From positions 14,563,694-14,627,693 of the forward strand of contig CM119267.1 of the NCBI GenBank assembly GCA_051294375.1: a DNA stretch of 64,000 nucleotides. The letters run 5' to 3'. A program made the position numbers and the translations under genes. Source of the DNA: Paraspadella gotoi (lineage: Eukaryota; Chaetognatha). A model generated the notes under the pieces. The model made no database searches. It saw only the letters and a list, made by a program, of their open reading frames with translations, and was not told the origin of the DNA. The number at the start of each line of letters is the position of its first letter. Within the stretch, counting starts at the first letter, position 1. This document shows, in pieces, positions 23,101-34,290 of this stretch.

Positions 23101-25205
23101 AGTTGACCGACTTTTTTGCCTCGCTCGTTGACGTGGTCTCTTCCTTCTCCTTCGGGCTGAAGGCAAGAGATTGAATTTGAGTTTTCTCAATTCTATCATG
23201 TCGCTCCTCTCCACCACACTCTTTTGTTCCAGATGTCGTGTGTCCACAAGCTGCTCCTCCTCCTACTTCTCTCCTCCTCTTCCTCCTCTCAGCTCCTCTC
23301 AGCTCCATCTCTCTTTGTTTCACGACCACGTGTTCACTGATTCTTTGTGAAAGTTGTTTTTTGAGATGCCCGGTCTTGGCTTTGCGTTCTATGGCCTCTC
23401 TTCTCTTTCCCAGCGCCGCCTCATGGACCTTGTCTCTCCAGCATTTTGCTGCCCTGATCAAGTCAGTCTTTAGAGATGCGGTCATTGATGCTGCTCCTGG
23501 ATCTACTCGCGCTATGGCAGTTTTGGAGGTTTTTGCCAAAGGAGTGGACTTAGATGTCATCCATCGAGCTGGAGATTGGTCAGGAACTCGGACCTTCTTC
23601 CGCTTTTATTGTTGGCTGGGGGCTACTCTCAGCAGGGTCTTGTGGAGGAGTGATTCTCTCTTCCGATGCATCCTGAGAGATGGAGCTGAGAGGAGGGAGA
23701 AGAGAAGCAGGAGGAGGAGCAGTCTGCTACTGCTTTTCTCATGTCTTGTGGACACACGACATCTGGAACAAAAGAGCATCTGCGTGGTGGAGAGGAGCCA
23801 TGAAGAATCCCGGTTCCATTTGGAACCATAAATTCTCAAAAGAAACTGTTTAATTAACACAGGTGGACGGTTCCCTTGCCTTCAGTCCTAACTTTCCACA
23901 TCACCCTTTAGAGGGTTATGATGGCGGCGATCGTTTCCGCGAGGCAGCACGCTCCGCCGTCGAGGAGCTCCTTCATTCTCAGGTCGTCGCCGCGCCTAAT
24001 TCGCGAGGCACTGCATCTACCCTTGACGTCGGTACCGATGCGCAGGCACCCGTCCATATTCGCGATTCTCCGTTGCTTCGAGCGTCGCGAGGTTTTAAGG
24101 ATCGTTACCCGAGATACTCGACGGATTTTTGTGACGGCGATCTCAGCTCGATCTCAGTTTCCGGTAGTGTTTTTATGATATTTCTTTACCGTATTTAAAA
24201 AATGGGAATTGAAAACCTGTGAATATCTTTCTTTTACTTTGTTGTTCCGGAAATTTTTAGATTCATCCACTGATCGATTTCGTTCATCGAGACCCGAAGA
24301 TGCAAAAAGGCTGAATGACGAGAAATGCGACACTTGGATATTTCCTTTGGTTGGTTCTTTTCAATCTCTTTCAATAGATTACATAATAAGTACTATTTAG
24401 TAGTTCCGTTTTACTATTTCAAGGTCCAAATGGGACCGATTGGCGTTGAAGTGGATTCTTCAGCGACCCAAGCATTGCTTGAATCCGCGCCGGCTGGTGC
24501 GGCCGTTCACTTAGCTTCCGGTTACTTTAATTTGACCCGTAATTACATGGATGTCATCTTGAACAAATCCAGGGCGGATTTCGAAATTTTAATGGCTTCA
24601 CCAAAAGTCAACGGATTTTATGGTAACGTTTTTTATTTGATTGCATTGTTTGTAAAGATTTTTTATGAAAATACGAACAAAATAGGAGCCAAAGATGTAT
24701 CTGGGAATATTCCCTCGGTCTACTCTCAAATAGCCAAGCAATTTTACTCGCAAATCTCTACTAATGACCTCAACTCTCGCATTAGGATCAAAGAATTTTA
24801 TCGAAAAGACTGGACTTTTCATGGCAAAGGACTTTGGTATTATTTACCAGGTTTGCACAATAGTTATTGTGACCCAAAATATGTCGTTTTGTCCGGAAGA
24901 AACTTTCGTGAAATCGTTCAATCGTTAATCGTCATCCTTAATAATTTATTTATTTAGGCGAAGCTCTTCCTTCGTTGACTTTGATCGGGTCTCCTAACTT
25001 CGGCGCACGTTCGGTCAGTCGTGACTTAGAAGCGCAAGTCGCCATCGTGACGGAAAACGAGACGCTCCGGACCGAATTGCATCGGGAACAGTGTAACTTG
25101 TATAAGCGTAGCAGCGTCGTTGATTCCGCCACGTTCGAGAAACCCGAGCACGCCGTTCCTCTTTGGGTCGCATTCGTCACAAATTTAATAAAGGATTACT
25201 TTTAA
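20170..25205 (+). CDS. PGS1: Phosphatidylglycerophosphate synthase, mitochondrial
   Basis: Converts CDP-diacylglycerol and glycerol-3-phosphate to phosphatidylglycerophosphate, the committed step to cardiolipin. Twelve exons keep frame: 20170-20177, 20374-20489, 20570-20755, 20826-20911, 22661-22759, 22848-22974, 23032-23162, 23863-24163, 24261-24349, 24424-24622, 24686-24850, 24958-25205; 584 residues (human 556). Two phospholipase-D-type HKD sites are visible: HMKIYIFDD with SGANLSHSYFTNRQDRY, and HGKGLWYY with LIGSPNFGARS. Exon 1 is inferred: it is only 8 nt (ATG TGT TC) and exon 2 continues it as a Ser/Arg/Lys-rich presequence. Intron 7 uses a GC donor (AAG/gcaaga). Introns 4 and 7 are full of transposons. 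Confidence 0.92.
20971..21708 (-). mobile_element. TRIM-like element with 255-bp terminal direct repeats
   Basis: Two near-identical 255-bp repeats (20971-21225, 21454-21708) enclose 228 bp. The element is flanked by the 4-bp duplication GTAC. Read on the minus strand, each repeat begins TGTG and ends TGCCATA. Just inside the first repeat lies TGGTGAGACC followed by the complement of a GTTCGA T-arm, as expected for a tRNA primer-binding site. No protein is encoded. The internal part has three ~30-bp tandem units around 21318-21420 (ggcataggcgtttgtcgtag). Confidence 0.8.
22075..22329 (+). mobile_element. Solo 255-bp terminal repeat of the TRIM-like element
   Basis: Inverted relative to 20971-21708, with exactly the same 255-bp length and flanked by GTAA on both sides (22071-22074, 22330-22333). 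It looks like the remnant left when two terminal repeats recombine. Confidence 0.85.
23202..23798 (+). mobile_element. Tyrosine-recombinase element remnant with long inverted repeats
   Basis: The ends, about 23202-23312 and 23672-23798, are imperfect inverted repeats of ~110-125 bp (shared tcttttgttccagatgtcgt). Between them, on the + strand, a frame at about 23460-23630 reads LIKSVFRDAVIDAAPGSTRA, then VDLDVIHRAGDWSGTRTFFR. This resembles the C-terminal catalytic part of tyrosine recombinases (Crypton/DIRS/Ngaro-type), including the conserved arginine and the GDWS...FxR/Y segment. The rest of the enzyme is missing, so it is a defective remnant. It fills PGS1 intron 7. Confidence 0.6.
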
Positions 25206-25645
25206 TTCCGTCGTATTTTGTCTGGTGGTATAGTTGTTTTAAGTTTATTCGAATATTTTTCGTGTGTGAGAATTTTACGGAACACAATGCTGCGTCTCTT
25301 TACTTTATTTGAGCAATATAACTTTTATTACCATGGTGGCCTTGCGGCTTTTTGATTCATTACTCATTAGTCATTAGCCTAGGAAAAATGTAGCTATGCT
25401 GCTACCACATTTTTTGTTTCGGCTTGTTATACTTGTGAAACTAAATTTTGGCGGTCTGTTATTGATCAATGTTTGACTTGTTGTTTTTGAAGAATGTTCA
25501 GCTTTTCTGTTCACTTGGGTGCCAAATTAACCTAAAGCTATTTATTATCAGTTATTATACTACGCTTAATAAATTTCGTAAAATCTCTCTCGAAATCTCA
25601 TTTAAATTATGCTATTTTAAACTCCATAGTTTAGATTTTGTGATT
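25206..25645. other. Spacer between PGS1 and TOMM6
   Basis: AT-rich. No gene or repeat family was recognised. Acceptor-like catag/tttag lies 10-20 bases before the TOMM6 start. Confidence 0.45.
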
Positions 25646-25933
25646 ATGGCGCCGGGTATGAAGAAAATCAAGATGGGACCCGGGGGGTCACCCTCTTCGC
25701 CGGGCGTGTCCTCCGGTGACGTTCTCTCCTTTATAAAGTCTTGGTACGTTGACGAGTGGCGATGGCAACTTACCAAAAGCGTTGCCCTTTTTGCCTTTGG
25801 CGTGTATGTGGCCAGAGTCGTGGCAGAGAATCCGGATCTCATGACGGAACAGGTGAGGTTCGAGGCTTGTTTGTCATGATATCAAATGACCTGGGTGTCT
25901 TGATACTAAACATTTTTCTTTTTTTAGGCATGA
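25646..25933 (+). CDS. TOMM6: Mitochondrial import receptor subunit TOM6
   Basis: Small tail-anchored subunit that stabilises the outer-membrane TOM translocase. Exons 25646-25852 and 25928-25933 give 70 residues (human TOMM6 74); the second exon codes only Ala and stop. The TM segment TKSVALFAFGVYVARVV followed by ENPDLMTEQ matches LGLFAAGVWLARNLSDIDLM of the vertebrate protein. The N-terminus is basic and Gly/Pro/Ser-rich. The start is the first ATG of this frame after the acceptor. SLCO begins 162 bp downstream. Confidence 0.85.
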
Positions 25934-26095
25934 TAAAATTATCCAGACTTCCTGCATATTGCCTTCATGGACAAAAACGGTTACTTCTTTTCCTCATTTA
26001 TTTGTATTTTTTAAGCTCTTACTCTGTCCTCCAATAATTTGTGAGCCAAATTGACAAACGTGCCGTTAATTTTGACAGTATTTATTTTTTTAACC

Positions 26096-29000
26096 ATGGA
26101 TTTGGGAATCGAAGAACAAGAGACTACTTTGCGTATAACTACTCAACTGAGGAAAAGAAACTCTTCTCTTTTCAACTCGATAAAATTTTATGTTTTTTGC
26201 CAAGCCATCATTAATCTTTCTTATCTTATTCTTGGAGCTTATTTGAAAAGCGTTATCACTTCAATAGAAAAAAGGTTTCAGGTAAAGGGTCTACAGAAGG
26301 CTTCATATTATAAAATGTGGTACCCCTATTTTGTGACCAGAATCTGTTCCCACCAAACTACCCAATCGAATTTAATAAAATTTTACATTTAGAGTGCTAA
26401 TGACTAATGCTAATGACTAATGCTCATGTAATTGGTTTTCTACTTGGTTGGTCTGAATAGTCTGAAAAAAAAAGTTTTTACTTTCCTTCGCCCGCAGATT
26501 TCCTCCACGACAGCGGGCTTGATCGCCTCCGGCTTCGAAATCGGAAATCTCCTGGTTATCATTCCAATCTCGTATCTCGGGCCCCGAGTTCATCGAACTA
26601 GGGCGATCGCGCTTGGTTCCCTCGTTATGATCCTCGGCGGTTTGTTGCTGGCCATCCCGCATTGGGTTATTTCTCCTTACGACCCTCCAAGACATGCAGC
26701 ATCATCCACTGGTGGAGATCTGTGTGGAAAAACCCAGGGAAAAATCAACGTGAGAAGAGATATATGACACAATGAAAAATGGCGTAACGTTACTGTTCGT
26801 GCATAAAAAAAATTCACTGTTCAATATTATTATATTTCTTTTTATTTTTTGAAACGTTATAGTTTCATATGCTGATATCCAAAATATCAATGCAAAATCT
26901 TTTTTTGTTTTTTTGATATGACTGAATATAGGGTGAAAAGATGAAATTTTTTAAAAAAGCTACTTATTCATATTTATTCATAGAATTGTAATAGAAAAAA
27001 ATAAAAAAAAATAATAGTACTAATAGTTAGTGTTATGTCTCAAATAGATGGAAAAAAAACCTCATTTAAAAATTCGATAGGGAAGTGGGGTAACTAAGGC
27101 TTACCAATAGCATCCTCCACGCCGATTGTTCTCTCAAATAATTTTTTTTATTTAATACATTGAAAGGGAAAAAAAGAAAATTTGGAATGCAGGTTGCAGA
27201 AAAGGGTACAGATAATCTGGACTTATTGATATGATAACCATGACTTTTAATATCTTGTGAAATGGGGGCAGTAAAGAAATCTAAAAAATTTTATCATTAA
27301 GTCAGTCAATGAACCCTTTCCAATGGGCTATTACGAGAAATATTTTTTCTAATTAAAATGGATGATAAATAATAAAATTAAATTCCTTGCTATATTTAAA
27401 AAAAAAATTATCAATACAAAATTAACACAATGATGTTTTTCTTTGTCAAATATGTTACCAGCTATATAATTTTTACAACTTTATATATGATAAACAAGCA
27501 GTATGTCAAGCTTTTAGTTTGCAGTTAAAGATAATGAAAAATGATGATTTTTTTTACAGACAAGAAGGTAGATGTCCAGACTGTTTATATCAAGCTGAAA
27601 ACATTTTTGTATTTATCATTTTTAATATTTAAAAATATTTTATCAAGCTACAACATAAATTTTTGCTTGTTTTTTACTTTAACTGAAAAATATAAGCAAT
27701 TTTATGGAATAAAAAAAATTTAATAATAAACAAAATTTAATTCAGTCTTTCCTTTTTCAAATTACAAAAGAAAAAGAAAAATTTCATATGTCTTCATTGA
27801 AATTTTTAAAGCAAAAAAACTGTTATACTTTTAACTCTGATTTAAACAAAAGCTGTGTAAAGATTATGGATTTAATTTAATAAAACTCTTTTAGAAAGGT
27901 GTCCCATGATTAGGGCTTTAATTTGATACCACATTCACTTGCTACCTCTTTTCTTTCAAAAGTTTATTTAAAAAATAACGTTTTTTAAATTACGCAGTAC
28001 AATCTTTGTTAAATAAAATTTTCGGCAAAGCGGGAGTATTCACTTATTTCTGTTGGTACAATACTTAAATTTCAAAATAAAACTTGAAGAAAATTTTTTG
28101 TCATTTAGAGACATATCACTTTCAGATGTACCATCGTATAATAATTTATTTATTTATTTCCCCCAAAAAAGCCTAATTAGAAAAGTTGAAATTTTTCAAA
28201 TTGTTGGGAAAAAATTTCATCCGACCTATGCTCATTGAGAATAATGGTTTTGCATAGAAAAATTAAAATATCAAAAAAAATGTAGTGGTAGTATTTCATA
28301 CCCCACTACTCGTTCGAGAATCAGCAGCACCTATGGCGCCGGAGTAGCACGAGCTCCTCCAACCAAAGGACTCGGGTTCGCGCCCTGCTGATTCACACAA
28401 GTAAAAGCGGGACGGGCGGTCCTAACCCACCTGTAGTGTCTGACATCAGCCCGATCCGAAGTTTGGGAACTGTTGGCAACGGACGTAAACTGCTCGCGGC
28501 ATCGCTTCCACATTGGTGAGCCCACACGAACACGCTGGCACGTTAATACAACCTCTGCCGGGCATGTTAACACACCTCTGCCTCACCATTCGTGTGTGAA
28601 GAGGGAGCAGAATAGGCAGCCCCTCCTAGAGTGCTCGGGCACAACGGTGCATCATAGCCATCACACTTGCGCGGTGTGATGACTAGGGGGGATGTGTAGT
28701 GTGTATTTCATACCCCACTACTCGTCCGAAATCAGCAGCACCTATGGCGCCGGAGGTAGCACGAGCTCCTTCCAACCAAAGGACTCGGGTTCGCGCCCTG
28801 CTGATTCACACAAGAAAAGCGGGACGGGGCGTCTAACCCACCTGTAGTTGTCTGACTACAGCCCGATCCGAAGTTCGGGAACTTGTGTGCAACGGACGGT
28901 AACTGCTCGCGCATCGTCTTCCACAAAAATAAAAAAATCAGCCTTTAGAAAAATTGGAAGTCTAGAGGCTGATTTTTTTAGAATTGCAAAATTTTTTCTT

Positions 29001-32000
29001 GACTCATAATCCATTATTCTCAAGTTTCAAAATATTTTTTTCCAAAATCATTCAATCAATTTTTTTTTTATTAATTTAAAATGTTTTTATGATGTTGTTT
29101 TTGTTTGGAAAGAATTTGAAAAAAAGTGAAAAATATAGTAATTATATAAGGTTTTTGAAAATACCTTTAAAATATTAAATAATTACACAAGGGGAGTAAG
29201 CAGAGAAAACTTCCCATTCATAAAGAAAATTGAAAATGAATTTTTCATATTGTTATTTATATTAATTGACTAATTACAAACAAATGATTCATATAAATTG
29301 AGGAAATGATGGGTAAAAAATATTCATCTTGGTCTCGGTTAACTATTAGGTTATCGTTAAAGTTTGTTTTAAATATAATATTTTTTTTGCATTTATAAAA
29401 GCAATGGTCGAAAATTTGTAAGCGTTTCGAGCTATATTGCTTCATCTTTTTTACTATTTTTGATCTTGTTAGCTTTTTTGTTGATGGTCAAGGGTTATGG
29501 TCAGATACAGACATGTCCAGTAGTGTATATCGCACATATTACCAACAGTAGTGATCAATTAATTTGGCTCAGAAAACGATTTTAAAGGGACAAAATCAGC
29601 ACGAGACCGTTTCGCCACGTTATTTTTCATTGTGTCATATGCTGATCAATGATATGTTGTCTTTAACCGAAACATGGATCTCTTTATTGTCAACGCTCTA
29701 AATTTTAAGACTAGGGTTCCATCCCGAGTGAAAATAATTTTATAAAGAAACTAATAAAAGTACATTTAAAATTTCTTTCATTTAGTATGGTGTATTTCAA
29801 TGGTAGGGGTAGCCGCACTCAATGGGGTGATTCAAAAATTTACAGCGAGTACATGCTCAAACGAATTTTTATACATTTATGACTATTAGTATACTTTCAA
29901 TGGACAAAAAATTTCTGATATGGCTCTATAGTCTATACCCTAGTAATTATTTTTTTATATATTTATATATATTTATTTATATATAGGAAAGGCCAAAAAT
30001 TTTTTTAAGAATTATTAAATTTTAAGATCAGATTCAGATAGCTTATAAAAAGTTGTCTACACAAAGTATAATTCTTTTTTAAATATTTTTATGATTAGTG
30101 AGTCAAAAATAAGAAAAAATGTAAAAAATTATCATCATCATCTTTGAATGATTTTATCAGTTTTTTAAAATTTTCCTTAGAAAACGTAAGAATTTTTAAA
30201 AGCTGTAATTATAATTATTAAATTAATAAATATAATTATTAAATAAAAAAATGTTTTGTCACAAAAATAAAACTTTTTCTCTACAAAGCTGTAATTATAT
30301 TTCTTGTTTAACTTTTTATGCCAAATCAGAATCCATTAAAAATTTTTTTTCTCTATATAGTAATATAATATTTTTAATTAGGCTAGTACCCTCAGAAGAA
30401 AGCATTTTTGACCATAATCTATGCTCCTGAAAACTATTTTATAATATAGGGTAGGAGCTGACGTCGTTCTTAGAGATCGAGGAAGATTTTTTCAATGGAG
30501 ATTTTCGTTCAAATCTGACTACCAAACAATATAAACGCTCCTGAAAAAAATTCCGGTAAAAAATAGATGTAAAAACACTAGATTCCGATCCTGTTGCATC
30601 TGAAGGGCTCGCCTTATTTTTCTCTTGTTTGATATCAAAATGATGGTTATTTGACAAGCCAGAACAAATAGACTGCTTCTGGACGGAAAAATTTTCCATC
30701 TCTGATTTTATATAGAAATGAAAGATATTTTTTTCCTTGAAAACGATATAAACGTGACTGAGGTATGTTCCTGTTCAACAAATGAGGTCCAATTTTGGAA
30801 TCCTTTGGCTAAGTGTCTGAAGGGCTCTCAAAATTTTTCTTTACATTTTATTAGGTTATTTTGATATGATACGATCATGGTAAAGTGAAATTTTTATTTA
30901 AAGTAAAAGAGGAGCTAACGATCGGAATTCTAAGAGTTTTCAACCGGGAGTCAGATTTGAAAAAAATCTTCTATGGCGAAAACCTTCCAAAGAAGGGGTG
31001 GATTTTCCGAAGATTTTGGTTAATATTTTCTATATTTATGGTTGGATTTTTTTGAAACTTAATATTAACAATATTGCCATCATTCTACCTTGGCCGGTAT
31101 AAGAATATATTAAAAAAACTTCGGGCTTTGTTCCTCAGATCTTAGTCCTAATCATCTTGATATCAAATTCAAATAAAGGGATTTCTCAACTAAAATACAA
31201 TGTAAACGCATTTAACTTATGTTGTGATTTTACAATAAACTTTGAATACAGGAATCCGAATGAAGGCCTCTCAAAATTTTTCTTTGCATTTTATTTGGTT
31301 ATTTTAATATGATATTATCATGGTAAAGTGAATTAGTCCATTTTGGTGAAATTTTTATTTAAGGAGATAACGATCGGAATTCTAAGAGTTTTCAACCGGG
31401 AGTCAGATTCAGGAAAAATCTTCTATGGCGAAAATCTTCCAAAGAAGGAGTGGATTTTCCGAAGGTTTTGGTTAATATTTTCTATATTTAGGATCGGATT
31501 TTTTTGAAACTTAACAATAGCAATATTGCCATCATTCTACATTGACCGGTAAAAGAATATAATAAAAAAACCTCTGGCTTTTTTCGTCAGAGCTTAGTCC
31601 TATATAGGGGCAAGAAGAATTAATTCAAAAAGGTTACTGTAAGGACAAAACTCTAATAGTAATTTGTTCACAGGACACGGAACCGACCAGCCCCTCCGCA
31701 TATCAAACATTGCCGACGAACAAGATATGGGGATTGATGTTTTTCGCCCGTATGCTAGTGGGGATCGGTGCGGCTCCAATCCAGCCTTACGGTATTAGCT
31801 ACATGGACGACCACGCATCCCGTTCAATGGCTCCTGTTTATCTGGGAATCCTCCTATCCATAACAATGATCGGTCCCGCCTTCGGCTATATTCTCGGCGC
31901 CTTGACCACCAAACTCTATGTCGATTTCGAGAGGGTAGACTCGGTGCAGGTCCAGCCTTCGGATCCAGGTAAACATCGTCTCCCTTTGACCAGCATTGAG

Positions 32001-33526
32001 ATTCACCGCTAACCCTTTTTTTCTTTCGCCATTTACGTAGAATGGATTGGAGCCTGGTGGCTGGGCTTTTTGATAGCCTCGGGCATCATGATGATCGCTC
32101 AAATTCCGTTTTGGTTTTTCCCTAAAAAGATGAAATCAGTCGAGACTGAATCTGCCTCGGGCCCCGACGCTGAGAAACAAGAAGACGCCTTTCTTCGCAA
32201 ACTGGGGGAAGTTCCCGAGCTTGATACCAAAGCGTCCATAGAACGACAATCCACTTTTGCTTTTTACGTCCGTGATTTTTTCTTGGCCTTCGCCCGTCTC
32301 ACCAAAAATTCTGTCTACATATTTGTAGTTCTCGCTTACGCTACTTTGATGGCAATCTCCGCCGGCTTCGCTGTCTTTCTTCCCAAGTTCTTCGAGGTGC
32401 AGTTCGGCCTTTCCGCGTCGCGGTCAAACATGTACATAGGTGGGGTCCAGATGCCTTTTGGCATTGCGGGCGTGATTGGCGGCGGTTACTTGATGCGTCG
32501 ATTCCGTTTAAGCGATCGTAACGCCGTCGCCATGTCCGTCCTTGCGTCCGTTCTCAGTCTTCTCCTCGGTTTACCTCTGATTTTCGTGGGATGCCAAACG
32601 CGTCTCATTTCTGGCGTTAACGCCAAGGTCATGGACGTGGATTGCCTCGACTCCTGCGGCTGTAACGTCGATCTTTATCGACCCGTGTGCGCCGGCGTCG
32701 TCGAGTACTTAACCCCGTGCCACGCTGGATGCCGCGACGTCGTCTACAACACGAGTCGAGACGACGGGATTCAAATCGTCCGATTCGAAAACTGCACTTG
32801 CTTACCCTCATCGAATCTCTACGCGGAACCTAAAGCTTGCCCCCACCTTTGCAGTGACAAGCTGTGGATCGGACTTGGAATCTCTTGCGTAGTTTTATTT
32901 ATCATTTGTTTGATACAGTCACCTATTTACACTGTTCTGCTCAGATCTGTCTCTCTTAAAGACAAAAGCTTCTCTATCGGCGTGCAATTTTTAGTCATGA
33001 GAACCTTGGGTAAGTTTCTTTCATCACTTTCATCACAAAAGTGACCCTCGGACCGAGACCGAGGCCTCGGTAATATATTTTTATCGTCGCAATCGCTTTG
33101 CTGTGGTTTTGCACATAAGTCGTCGTTGTCGTCGGCGTTCCAAATTATAGTTCGCCTTTTTTATGATTAAATTTGGGTGTATGAAGCTGAAAATTTATAT
33201 GCAGCTTCTCATCATCGATGTCCTTAAAATTGGGTCAGGACAGTTAATAAATATTTTTTGTTTACGTTTTATCAAAACAAACAAATTTTCTCTCCTTTAT
33301 TTTTATATTTCTTTCTCTCTTTCTTTTCCCTTTTAATTATATGTAACTCTCTCTCTCTCTTTTCCCTAGTCACTGATTCATAGGAAAAAAAACAAGACTG
33401 CAGCTGGCTCTGCAGGGGCTTATTCTTTTTCTCTCTTTTCTCCTGCTGCTTCTGTTGCTGCCTTTTGATTTCTTTATTTTTTTCTGGGTGCCTCTGCTGC
33501 TGCCGATTCGTCCGAAAACGATTTGG

Positions 33527-33569
<43 letters not shown>

Positions 33570-34156
33570 TCTGGTGCTCAGTTTATTTGACAATGAAAAT
33601 TATTTCCTCGGTACTTTGTTTTTTTTAATTGACAATCACAAAATAGAATTTTTCTTTCTGTTTATAAATTAATTTTCTTTTCTCAAATTTGAGTTTTTTT
33701 AATTTCAGTATCAAAATTGTTCTTTCTTTCCTTTCTATTCTTTCTTTCCTTTCTAATCTTTCCTTCTTTTTCTTTCTGTTTATAAATTAATTTTCTTTTC
33801 TCAAATTTGATTTTTTTTAGTATCAAAATTTTTCGTCAATCCAGATTTTTCTTATGCGATTGCGACGATCCTATTGCTTTTAAAATTTTTATTTCTCGTT
33901 GTTATTTCAAGGTTGGCTTCCTGCTCCTATTTACTTTGGAGCAACCATTGATGCTTCCTGCCTGAGGTGGGAAATGATTGAACAAAATGAAGGCGCTTGC
34001 CAAATATACGACAATCAAGATTTAAGACGTCGTTACTTGGGACTTATATCTGGCCTGCAGGGCCTTTGTATTGTATTTCTCTTTACTTTACTTTGTTTTA
34101 AACTTTATGAAAAGAAGTCCAGATCTTTTACCAATATTGCCACAAGCGTTAAGTGA
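26096..34156 (+). CDS. Organic anion transporter (OATP/SLCO family)
   Basis: Plasma-membrane 12-TM transporter of organic anions, possibly including steroid and lipid-mediator conjugates. Exons 26096-26281, 26498-26749, 31674-31968, 32041-33009 and 33912-34156 keep frame and give 648 residues. Family features seen: GAYLKSVITSIEKRFQ then SGFEIGNLLVIIPISYLGPRVHR near TM1-2, GIGAAPIQPYGISYMDD in TM4, and the large Kazal-like extracellular loop with ten-plus cysteines (CLDSCGCNVDLYRPVCAG ... CHAGC ... CTC). Intron 2 is 4.9 kb, far larger than others in the window, and hosts SINEs and other repeats. Intron 4 hosts a TIR element. The exact SLCO paralogue is not assignable. Confidence 0.95.
26294..26425 (+). 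mobile_element. Truncated copy of the cagaagg TIR element
   Basis: It follows TA and matches the first ~110 bp of 59916-60638, then breaks into a short tandem of gctaatgactaat. The right end is absent. It lies in SLCO intron 1. Confidence 0.75.
28283..28690 (+). mobile_element. tRNA-like SINE, copy 1
   Basis: A hairpin leader (gtagtg...cactac) precedes a 75-nt tRNA-sized block, 28319-28393, closed by AATCAGCAG/CTGCTGATT with a GGTTCGCGCC B-box-like segment. This is followed by the central domain ggacgggcggtcctaaccca...cccgatccgaagt. The tail (28500-28690) has no counterpart in copy 2. It lies in SLCO intron 2. Confidence 0.65.
28694..28926 (+). mobile_element. tRNA-like SINE, copy 2
   Basis: It follows copy 1 head to tail. 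The tRNA-like block is 28730-28806 with the same AATCAGCAG/CTGCTGATT closing stem. The central domain contains CTGTAGTTGTCTGACTACAG, a 7-bp hairpin whose sequence differs from the copy at 38811-39020 but whose pairing is kept. Confidence 0.7.
29803..30426 (-). repeat. Dispersed ~600-bp repeat, copy C
   Basis: Reverse complement of copies A and B (starts gtaggggtagccgcactcaa, ends near the accataatct segment). About 60 bp at the far end and part of the interior differ. Located in SLCO intron 2. Confidence 0.8.
30827..31605 (+). repeat. Direct duplication of ~330-bp segment
   Basis: 30827-31147 and 31263-31605 are diverged copies with a period of ~437 bp, sharing gatcggaattctaagagttt and tctatggcgaaaa. 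Non-coding, at the end of SLCO intron 2. Confidence 0.75.
33083..33869. mobile_element. TIR element ATCGTCGCAATCGC, 787 bp
   Basis: 14-bp perfect inverted ends at 33083-33096 and 33856-33869, with no obvious target duplication. The interior holds a pure TC run (about 33529-33561) and an internal direct duplication of tctgtttataaattaatttt. Its left ~150 bp match 14220-14400. It fills SLCO intron 4. Confidence 0.8.
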
Positions 34157-34290
34157 AAGGGAAAATCGGGGTGGTGGAGTCATTACAGCTGGATTAATTT
34201 ATTTAATGCTCGTATATCGATTATCCAAAGTTTATTTTCTTATAACTTTCTCTTTACACTCAGGCACAGAATATACTATTATATGAGACT

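Noticed and set aside
28319-28393. Functional tRNA gene
   Set aside because: It is tRNA-sized with a paired end stem, but the stem is 9 bp, the arms are imperfect, and it is attached to a conserved tail and repeated; a SINE head is more likely.
28331-28926. Head-to-tail repeats as a CRISPR-like array
   Set aside because: Only two copies, each over 200 bp, in a eukaryotic intron.
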